Assembly (NCBI RefSeq): GCF_017901155.1
Contig: NZ_CP072800.1
Coordinates: 186,001-250,000, forward strand
Source of the DNA: Candidatus Thiothrix anitrata
Lineage (GTDB): Bacteria; Pseudomonadota; Gammaproteobacteria; Thiotrichales; Thiotrichaceae
Direction of reading: 5' to 3'
Length of the DNA: 64,000 bases
The position numbers and the translations under genes were made by a program. Positions 57,664 through 64,000 of the stretch are shown here, piece after piece (within the stretch, counting starts at the first letter, position 1; each line of letters begins with the position of its first letter). The notes under the pieces are model-generated. The model saw only the letters and a program-made list of their open reading frames with translations. It was not told the DNA's origin and did no database searches.

Positions 57664-59473
57664 TTTCTTCATCCGGCTGCCAGAACGCTGCCAGCACAAT
57701 CCCACTCAACGCGATAATATTGTTCAATCCCCAGAACACATTGACCAGAATCCCGCCCAGTGAATAGTCGTTGTTGCCAAGCGCGAAATACTGCACCGTG
57801 GCATACATCAGTCCCACCAAAGTCAGCACAATCACCGCAAACTGTGGCAGTACCAGATGAAAGAAATTACCTTCCTGTCGGTCTTTGGGTGTCACCGGAA
57901 ATTTGATCTGCTCACCCTTCAACACTGTCCAGATGGCTCGCAAATTGACTGGGAAGAAAGACAGGTAACTGGCTTTGGAACGGTAGCCCGCGATTCCCCA
58001 CGTTCCCACCATAAACGCCAGTTCCATTGCAATCAGGAACGGTAAAATGTGCAGGAAAAAGTCGCCGGTATACGCACTCACTGGAGCAATGCCGCTAAAC
58101 AGGTAAACCAGCGGTGCCGCCAAAAAGATCAAGTTCCAGATACCGCCGAGGTATGACCAAGCGGTTGCCCCGTACATCAGGCGTTGCGCTAAGCTCATGC
58201 CCTTGCGGGTCATGGGGCTGTCATTCGCCACTATATCTAGCGTGCCGCCTGCGTATTTAAAACGCTGCACCGTCCAACTCAGCAGGTCTTGCGGGGAAAG
58301 CATCTTGGATTCAACTGTCGGGTGTAGCACCGATTTCCAGTGACGGTCTTCATCCGAATGCAACACAATGGAGGTGTAGATGTCTTCGGAAACGTGGAAA
58401 CGGTACGGGGTAAACTCCTCTTCCCCTGCCACCTGATGACGCATTTCCTGCACCAGACCACTGTCGAGAGCTTCCCCGCCCATCAGTTTCCGCAACTGTT
58501 TGGACTGTTTGCCAACCTGCTTTTCGATAGTATCAGCGTAACATTTGAGGGCTGCTTCCATCACGGCTTCACGACGGTGGATCGAACCTGCCCCGCAGCA
58601 GAACGAGGCATTCGCCCAGTTGCGGCGGCGCTGAATCACGTCGTAAAACATTTTCGGCTCATTCACAAAGGGGTCTTCGCCGACACGTATTTCGCCAAAT
58701 ATCGCTTCCACACCTTTACCGAGCCAACGCCCCGGTGCTTTTAAATAGTTGCCCCAAACATCCGGCAGGCGTTTGCCTTCGGGTAAATCAAAGAACCATT
58801 GCGGGGTTTGCACCCATGCCACATCCGGGTCACGAAAATAGCCCAGCGTGTGTTCGAGTATCGTCGGAAACGGGCGCGTGTCTGCGTCACAGATGACGAT
58901 GAAATCACCGTGAGTTTGCTCCATCGCATTGCGCAAATTGCCTGCCTTGAAACCGATATTGCTGCTGCGGGTGATGTAACCCACGCCTTCTTCTTCGGCA
59001 ACTTGACGCATCGCGGGGCGTTTGCCGTCATCCAGCACGAAGATTTTCAGCTCAATCGGGTAGGGGTAGGTGACTTTTTTTGCGTCAATGATGCTCAGGC
59101 GCACCAGTTCCACTTCTTCGTTGTAGGTGGGGAAAAACACATCCACCTTGATCGGGCGATCTTCGGCGTGTTCCGGGCGCACCACATCATCGAATTTGGC
59201 AGGCGGCGGCAATTGTTCGTAGTCTTTCACCTTCCACAGGTTGAACACGAACAAACCCAGCCCGAAATAGGAGGCAGTTTCTGCCACCAGCAGCGGAATG
59301 GCGTACCACAAGGCATCCGGATTAAGCGATTCTGTCCAACGCCACCACAAATACCATGCACCCAAGGTCATGGCGATGACCGCGAGAAATTGCCAGATGC
59401 CCTCCGTCACTGCCGAATATTCGAGCGGCGGTTCCGGCTGACGGTCTTCAAACTTGTCGAAATAGAATCCCAT
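57599..59473 (-). CDS. Cellulose-synthase-like family 2 glycosyltransferase
   Basis: A 624-residue membrane glycosyltransferase. Two TM helices (about 25-75) precede a GT-A domain with FFPTYNEEVELVRLSI, VLDDGKR, CDADTRP (DxD) and TPQWF, then SEDIYTS as the base region. The BcsA motif Q(Q/R)xRW is altered to QRFKY (in WTVQRFKYAGG). About five further TM helices follow. It should polymerise and export a beta-linked polysaccharide from a nucleotide sugar. No PilZ domain is seen, so c-di-GMP control in BcsA style is unlikely. The last 20 residues are encoded by an inserted repeat. A GH2 gene precedes it and a DUF3131 gene follows. Confidence 0.9.
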   Translation of the reverse strand: MGFYFDKFEDRQPEPPLEYSAVTEGIWQFLAVIAMTLGAWYLWWRWTESLNPDALWYAIPLLVAETASYFGLGLFVFNLWKVKDYEQLPPPAKFDDVVRPEHAEDRPIKVDVFFPTYNEEVELVRLSIIDAKKVTYPYPIELKIFVLDDGKRPAMRQVAEEEGVGYITRSSNIGFKAGNLRNAMEQTHGDFIVICDADTRPFPTILEHTLGYFRDPDVAWVQTPQWFFDLPEGKRLPDVWGNYLKAPGRWLGKGVEAIFGEIRVGEDPFVNEPKMFYDVIQRRRNWANASFCCGAGSIHRREAVMEAALKCYADTIEKQVGKQSKQLRKLMGGEALDSGLVQEMRHQVAGEEEFTPYRFHVSEDIYTSIVLHSDEDRHWKSVLHPTVESKMLSPQDLLSWTVQRFKYAGGTLDIVANDSPMTRKGMSLAQRLMYGATAWSYLGGIWNLIFLAAPLVYLFSGIAPVSAYTGDFFLHILPFLIAMELAFMVGTWGIAGYRSKASYLSFFPVNLRAIWTVLKGEQIKFPVTPKDRQEGNFFHLVLPQFAVIVLTLVGLMYATVQYFALGNNDYSLGGILVNVFWGLNNIIALSGIVLAAFWQPDEETPHPLAPSPSRGEGEQEIFAS

Positions 59474-59487
59474 AACAGTGCATCTTA

Positions 59488-61680
59488 TTATTGTGATTGG
59501 ATGGTAAAGCGGTATTCGTTACGGCTAATGACTTTACCTTGCGCATCGGTAATCTCGGCTGCAAGGCGGTACTTGCCCGGCTGCTGCACAGGCACGGTGT
59601 AATCACGCAAATGCCGGTGGCTATCGGGTGCAAGCTCAAAGGACCAGCTTTGGGTATCGCGCTGTTGCCTGCCCTGCCAGAGCGTGAGCCGGTACTGGGC
59701 ATTCGGCAAGTGCGCAAGGCTGTCATTCAACGCCCATGCACCGACCGTAACAGGTTCGCCAGCCGCGTAATTCACCTTGTTCCAAGCAAGGCTGGGCAGA
59801 ACCGGCTGGTAGGCTCGTTGCAAAGCGTAATAAGCCGGTTTAGGTTTACGCCAGAAATCGACCACTGCCCAATTCATGGAAGGCCAGTTTTCCACCAGCA
59901 TGAACTGGAACAGCGAGCCGACAGGCTGATACGCCTGCCGCCGGTAGGATTCGGCTGCCAGTTGTGTCAGTTGCGCCTGATAGTGCTGAGTGTTGCTAAT
60001 GAATTGTTCCAGCGTTTTGCCTTGTGGCACTTTGGCAATTTCCAAAGTCTCCTTGCGCTGGAAATTGTGGTATTCCCACAGCTTCCAATCGGCTTTGCTG
60101 GTGGGCAATTCTGGCTCTTCACCAAGGATTTTTGCCAGCGTGAAGCGATCCGGTAAGGCTTGCGCCCCGAATTCGGCAATGGTGTGCAGCTTGGTTGGCT
60201 TGGCGTAATCCAGCCAGTGACCGGAATACCAGCCTAACCAAGGGTGTTCCTTGGTGGCGGAAATCGCGGTAATCGGGCGCGTGTTATCCAATGCCTTGGC
60301 TGTCTGGTAAAGCTTGTCATCCAGCCGCTTGTTTTGCTGCGGGTCGTAATCCTTGTATTTCCACTTCATCCAGTCCGCATCCCACGGCGGTTCATTGTGC
60401 AACGTCCAGTGGATGATGGAGGGGTGATGCCCGAACTGGCGAATCATGTCACCTACTTGGGAAACGGCTTGCTGATGGAATTCGGCGGTATCCTGATAGC
60501 CCCATTGCAGCGGGAAATCCTGCCAAACCATCAGCCCGGTTTCATCGCACAGGCGGTAAAACTCCGGCGCGGTAATATGGGCGTGGACACGCACGGTGTT
60601 GATGTGGGCATCCTGCATCAATTGGATGTCGCGGCGGAAATCGTCCGTTTTCATCTCGCTCAGCCACTGGTGGGCGATGTAATTCGTGCCTTTGAGCAGG
60701 ATGCGCTGGTGATTGACCTTCCAGATGCCTTGCGAGGAACGCTCGACCTTGCGGAAGGCGATGCTGCGCTGGAAGCTGTCTAGCACCTTGCCATTGTGTA
60801 CCGCGCTGACAGTGAGGGTGTAAAGGTTGGGGTCGCCATAACCTTTGGGATTCCAGAGTTTGGGGTGGGTGATGGAAATATTGGAAGAGGGCGTATGCAA
60901 TACGCCCCTACGTGGGCATTGTAGGGGCGTATTGCATACGCCCTCTTCAGCAAAACCAACCGGCTCTACTGACCACTGCAATTGCGCCCCCGCTGGCAAT
61001 TTACCCAACACATCCAGATCAACCTTGACCCGCCATTGCTCCAGTCCCTTGACGGCTTGCACCTGCACTTGCTGTGGCTGCAATTGCACTGGCGCTGACT
61101 GCTGCAAGCGCACCTCACCCCAAATGCCGCCGGTATTCTTTTCCTGCCCACGTTCCGACCATGCACCACCGGGGCGAGTATCGTGATGCGCAAAAATGCC
61201 TTTGATTAGCCGTTTGCGCAGTGAGAAATCTTCGGGCTTTTCCAGCGGGCTGTTAACCCGCACCAGCAAGGTGTTTTGCCCTGCCTTGAGGTGTGGGGTC
61301 ACGTCGAAGGAAAAGGTTTGGAAATAGCCTTCGTGTGCACCGAGTTTTTGCCCGTTCAGCCACACATCGGCGAAGTAATCGACCCCGCCAAAATGCAAGG
61401 TAGAAAGGGTTTCAGGCGCAACTTCAGCATGGAAATTGAGGCGATACCACCCGATGCCGTGGTGATCAAAACCCTGCGCAGACCAGTTGCCGGGAACGCG
61501 GATACGCTGCCAGCGGGCGTTGTTCGCTGGCATCTCTGCGCTACCGGAAGGCAGGAATTCCCAAGTGCCATTGAGTGAACCCGCGACGTTTGCCGTATCC
61601 GGCGGTGTTGTTGGTAACACGCTGCACCCCTGAATCAACAGGAATACCGCCAGCAGCAAGGCACGGGATAGCCAGTTCAT
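59488..61680 (-). CDS. Family 2 glycoside hydrolase lipoprotein
   Basis: A 730-residue enzyme with a lipoprotein signal (LLAVFLLIQGC, Cys near residue 18), so it is anchored in the envelope. It has the GH2 layout: sugar-binding jelly-roll (about 35-190), immunoglobulin-like domain (about 190-310), and TIM barrel (about 310-600) with acid/base Glu in HNEPPWDADW and candidate nucleophile Glu in TIAEFGAQAL. Substrates of GH2 include beta-mannosides, beta-galactosides and beta-glucuronides; the specificity is unknown. A 28-bp perfect inverted repeat is inserted in frame in the Ig-like domain, adding EEGVCNTPLQCPRRGVLHTP. The start at 61680 is decided by the lipobox. Confidence 0.88.
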   Translation of the reverse strand: MNWLSRALLLAVFLLIQGCSVLPTTPPDTANVAGSLNGTWEFLPSGSAEMPANNARWQRIRVPGNWSAQGFDHHGIGWYRLNFHAEVAPETLSTLHFGGVDYFADVWLNGQKLGAHEGYFQTFSFDVTPHLKAGQNTLLVRVNSPLEKPEDFSLRKRLIKGIFAHHDTRPGGAWSERGQEKNTGGIWGEVRLQQSAPVQLQPQQVQVQAVKGLEQWRVKVDLDVLGKLPAGAQLQWSVEPVGFAEEGVCNTPLQCPRRGVLHTPSSNISITHPKLWNPKGYGDPNLYTLTVSAVHNGKVLDSFQRSIAFRKVERSSQGIWKVNHQRILLKGTNYIAHQWLSEMKTDDFRRDIQLMQDAHINTVRVHAHITAPEFYRLCDETGLMVWQDFPLQWGYQDTAEFHQQAVSQVGDMIRQFGHHPSIIHWTLHNEPPWDADWMKWKYKDYDPQQNKRLDDKLYQTAKALDNTRPITAISATKEHPWLGWYSGHWLDYAKPTKLHTIAEFGAQALPDRFTLAKILGEEPELPTSKADWKLWEYHNFQRKETLEIAKVPQGKTLEQFISNTQHYQAQLTQLAAESYRRQAYQPVGSLFQFMLVENWPSMNWAVVDFWRKPKPAYYALQRAYQPVLPSLAWNKVNYAAGEPVTVGAWALNDSLAHLPNAQYRLTLWQGRQQRDTQSWSFELAPDSHRHLRDYTVPVQQPGKYRLAAEITDAQGKVISRNEYRFTIQSQ
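60884..60948. repeat. Perfect 28-bp inverted repeat inside the GH2 gene
   Basis: The arm at 60884-60911 is exactly complementary to 60921-60948, with a 9-nt loop. It reads GAAGAGGGCGTATGCAATAC and so on. It is translated in frame as part of GH2. It has the character of a mobile palindromic repeat element rather than protein-coding sequence. Confidence 0.9.
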
Positions 61681-61681
61681 A

Positions 61682-62116
61682 TCACACCAACTGCTTGCTG
61701 ACGTGCAGGTGGTTGCCCTTGGCATCACTGCTGTAACGAATGGAATCCGCCAGCAAGTGAATCAGACCCATACCCCAGCCACCTTCCGGCAAGTCTTCCG
61801 GGTTAGGCATATCGCGAGCATTACTATGCAGTTCATCCGGCATGGTGTGACCACGGTCAGAAATCACCAAATGCACTTCCTGCGGACTGTATTCCACCCT
61901 TACATGCACGTCATTGCCTTCCTGCAACTGGTAAGCGTGTTCAATCACATTGTTAACCGCTTCCACCATCATCAGTTCGAGTTGCCCCAATTGTTCTGCG
62001 GACAGTGACAGTTCCTGACCGATGCCACGCAATGCGCCGGAAAGCACCCGCACTTGCTCCAAACGGCTGTCGATGGAAAGGCGGATGTTGTATTCCTGAT
62101 AGCCAGTTTCCATCAC
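61682..62116 (-). CDS. RsbW-like anti-sigma factor / serine kinase (HATPase)
   Basis: A 144-residue GHKL ATPase of the RsbW/SpoIIAB type. The N box reads EAVNNVIEHAY, the G1 box region SDRGHTMP and the G2 box GGWGMGLIHLLAD. Such proteins bind a sigma factor or other partner and phosphorylate an STAS antagonist; an STAS gene lies 1.3 kb upstream in the same cluster. The start overlaps the nucleotidyltransferase stop by 4 nt, and the GH2 gene follows after 1 nt. It may control polymer synthesis directly, since no sigma gene is near. Confidence 0.88.
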   Translation of the reverse strand: MMETGYQEYNIRLSIDSRLEQVRVLSGALRGIGQELSLSAEQLGQLELMMVEAVNNVIEHAYQLQEGNDVHVRVEYSPQEVHLVISDRGHTMPDELHSNARDMPNPEDLPEGGWGMGLIHLLADSIRYSSDAKGNHLHVSKQLV

Positions 62117-63315
62117 GCCATCTCCAACTCAGGCAAAGTTTCACGTGCATTCAGCTCATGAAAACTGAGCATATTGCTAAACAGCAGCATATCGTGAATA
62201 TCACCGGGATTTAAGGTGCGGCGCATATCGTCAACCAACCAACGGATTTGCGTTTCGCCGAGATTCAACAAGCTGCCATCCGGGGATATGCAGTCGCCGC
62301 CAAACACCAGCTTATTATCAAGCACCGCAATACTCCCCACACGGGTGTAATCGCTAATCAGGCATTGGCTAATTTCCGCACCAGATTCAATCACACAATT
62401 TGCACCAATCATGCATGGCCCGACGATTTCCGCACCTGCTTCAATTTTGGTACTGCTACCAATATAAACCGGCGGAGTAATTTTCACCTGTTCCCAGTCG
62501 ATGCTAGTATTAATGCTAGTCCACACACCGGGGCGAACCTCCTTACCCGGCATTGGAAAACCTTTGATTTGGCCTTGCAAAGCCATGCGTGTTGCTGCCC
62601 ACACATCAGGGACAGAACCAATGTCTACCCACTGAAAATCCATTGGCAAACCATAAAATTCTTCGCCCGCAGCGACTAATGCAGGGAATAATTGACCGCC
62701 GATATCGTATTCCACCCCAGAAGGAATGTAGCGAAAAATTTCCGGTTCAAACAGGTAAATGCCGGTATTAATAGTGTTGGAAACCGCCTCTTCCGGCTTA
62801 GGTTTTTCCTGAAATTGCACAATCCGTCCACGCGTATCCAGCTTTACCACGCCGTACTTGTGCACTTCTTCATGCGCTACTTCCTGCAAAATTACCGTGG
62901 CAATCCCACCCTTTTCTTTATGCCAACGCAGCGCGGCACTGATGTCGAGGTCAATCCACGCATCACCGCACAACACAATAAAGGTTTCATCGAAAAATCC
63001 GGAAAAATCCTGAATCCGCTTCATCCCACCCGCTGAACCGAGAGCCTTACCCTCCAACCCGGCTTGAGTAAGCTGACCTTCGTAGGAGTACGCCATGTGC
63101 ACACCATGTTGGCTACCGTCACGAAAATAATTTTCAATCACCGGTGCCAAGTGACTGGTATTCACCACTATTTCATGCACATCATGGTTGCGTAACAAGT
63201 CGATAATCGACTCCATCACCGGTTTACGCAAAATGGGAATCATCGGTTTTGGCATTTCGTTGGTAATCGGACGCACTCGAGTCCCCTTACCTGCTGCCAG
63301 AATCATCGCTTTCAT
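62113..63315 (-). CDS. Sugar nucleotidyltransferase (mannose-1-phosphate guanylyltransferase-like)
   Basis: A 400-residue protein. The N-terminal nucleotidyltransferase has MILAAGKGTRVRPITNEMPK, the LCGDAWIDLD motif at about 110 and FQEKPKPEEAV. The C-terminal left-handed beta-helix has PPVYIGSSTKIEAGAEIVGP. It should activate a sugar 1-phosphate to a UDP- or GDP-sugar, and the nucleotide and sugar cannot be decided. The ATG at 63315 follows an 8-G tract 5 nt upstream, which forms the ribosome binding site (see findings). Confidence 0.88.
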   Translation of the reverse strand: MKAMILAAGKGTRVRPITNEMPKPMIPILRKPVMESIIDLLRNHDVHEIVVNTSHLAPVIENYFRDGSQHGVHMAYSYEGQLTQAGLEGKALGSAGGMKRIQDFSGFFDETFIVLCGDAWIDLDISAALRWHKEKGGIATVILQEVAHEEVHKYGVVKLDTRGRIVQFQEKPKPEEAVSNTINTGIYLFEPEIFRYIPSGVEYDIGGQLFPALVAAGEEFYGLPMDFQWVDIGSVPDVWAATRMALQGQIKGFPMPGKEVRPGVWTSINTSIDWEQVKITPPVYIGSSTKIEAGAEIVGPCMIGANCVIESGAEISQCLISDYTRVGSIAVLDNKLVFGGDCISPDGSLLNLGETQIRWLVDDMRRTLNPGDIHDMLLFSNMLSFHELNARETLPELEMA

Positions 63316-63364
63316 CAACACCCCCCCCGCATTTATCAACGTTTATTCATGCCCATGCAGCAAC

Positions 63365-63703
63365 TTAAGCTGCGATCGCCTCCACCGCAGCGTCGACACT
63401 CGCAGCCATACGAAACACTCGCTCCATACGGGTTAACTTAAATAAATCAGCGACAATACCTGTTGCGCCAGCAATAATCAGATCACCTCGGTTGCCGACC
63501 ATCTTCAGCAAGCTAACCAGCGCACCTAAACTACTACTGTCCATGAAAGTTACCTGACTAATGTCGAGAACAATACGGGTAGCTCCATCATCAATAAGTT
63601 GGGAAATTTGAACTTTGAGTTCCGGTGCAATGGCAGCATCCATGCGTGTATCCAGAACTGTGACAATGGTGAACTCACCTTGAGTACGGGTTGAAAATTG
63701 CAT
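63365..63703 (-). CDS. STAS-domain anti-anti-sigma-like factor
   Basis: A 112-residue single STAS domain (RsbV/SpoIIAA type). The phosphorylatable serine lies in VTFMDSSSLGALVSLL (about residue 58). It is probably the antagonist of the RsbW-like ATPase in the same cluster: unphosphorylated, it would bind the ATPase and free its partner. It is the first gene of the leftward polysaccharide cluster, 49 nt before the nucleotidyltransferase. Confidence 0.92.
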   Translation of the reverse strand: MQFSTRTQGEFTIVTVLDTRMDAAIAPELKVQISQLIDDGATRIVLDISQVTFMDSSSLGALVSLLKMVGNRGDLIIAGATGIVADLFKLTRMERVFRMAASVDAAVEAIAA

Positions 63704-63766
63704 TTTCGTTATCCTCGTTATTGTTAGATTCTAATTGAGAACTTATCGTTTTAATTAACTGGGTTT

Positions 63767-63796
63767 ATTCTATACCTAGCAGACAACAGGTAGCAA
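63767..63796 (-). promoter_or_regulatory. Possible promoter of the polysaccharide cluster
   Basis: On the minus strand TTGCTA (63796-63791) and TAGAAT (63772-63767) are 18 nt apart, about 64 nt upstream of the STAS start. It is a moderate match to the sigma-70 pattern. An alternative sigma factor controlled by the RsbW-like protein cannot be excluded. Confidence 0.35.
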
Positions 63797-63905
63797 TAGC
63801 CAGATTAACATCAACAGTTTGATCAATAGAACTTTCTTATAAAGCGTAGCTTAGGTAGAATATTCGCCATATTTATCACAACAATAAACGCACAGGATAC
63901 CCACC

Positions 63906-64000
63906 ATGTCAGATACTCAGGCAGCAGCTCAATTGTTCGTCGAAACCAGCGGAAGCAGTGACGGCTTATTTACTTTACTTGATCTTGCACTGAACGCTGG
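63906..64000 (+). CDS. Partial unknown protein, N-terminus only
   Basis: An ATG frame running off the right edge, starting MSDTQAAAQLFVETSGSSDG and then LFTLLDLALNA. It is divergent from the STAS gene. Only about 31 residues are visible, too few to identify; there is no signal peptide in them. Confidence 0.5.
   Translation, partial: MSDTQAAAQLFVETSGSSDGLFTLLDLALNA

Overview
The window reads as one 64 kb chromosomal segment of a Gammaproteobacterium. The evidence is the complete dcw cell-wall/division cluster in the gammaproteobacterial order (mraZ to ftsZ, lpxC, M23 peptidase, secA), the ffh/ypjD/corB trio, rnpB beside mraZ, rpsF-rpsR-rplI-dnaB-alr, and rpoH (sigma-32). Exosortase H, a beta-glycan-type synthase cluster and host-typical palindromic repeats would suit a filamentous, Thiothrix-like sulfur bacterium. 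That genus-level guess is inference only. No tRNA gene, rRNA gene, CRISPR array or prophage was seen.

Layout. 1-8.1 kb: ffh (partial), ypjD, corB, radA, a DEAD-box-like protein whose catalytic motifs have decayed, a DUF465 protein, a Nudix-ThiE fusion and argJ. 8.1-31.5 kb: secA, an M23 peptidase, a DciA-like protein, lpxC, an IS30-family element inserted between lpxC and ftsZ, then the dcw operon transcribed leftward from a clear promoter with MraZ-type operators. 31.7-35.4 kb: rnpB, a small membrane ORF, a TPP riboswitch with thiC, and an unknown acidic protein. 35.4-39.8 kb: an NhaC-type antiporter, then an operon of a Ser/Thr kinase, a small membrane protein, exosortase H and its partner. 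39.8-48.3 kb: rpsF-rpsR-DUF2232-rplI, dnaB, alr, and a BaeSR-like two-component system with a Spy-like periplasmic protein.

48.4-56.2 kb is accessory in character. It holds a SPOR protein, a Tae4-like amidase with a proline-rich N-terminus next to a lipoprotein (candidate effector/immunity pair), two tandem paralogous 30-31 residue membrane microproteins, rpoH behind a perfect CIRCE operator, a 569-residue heptad-repeat coiled coil, a pair of DUF302 proteins, a DoxX protein and queD.

56.2-63.7 kb is a leftward gene cluster for an extracellular polysaccharide: STAS anti-anti-sigma-like protein, sugar nucleotidyltransferase, RsbW-like ATPase, GH2 lipoprotein, cellulose-synthase-like GT2 and a DUF3131 protein. 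It combines a synthase with a partner-switch module and has been invaded twice by palindromic repeats, one of them in frame inside the GH2 gene. The most novel-looking elements are this cluster, the Tae4-like pair, the twin microproteins, the heptad coiled coil and the degenerate helicase.
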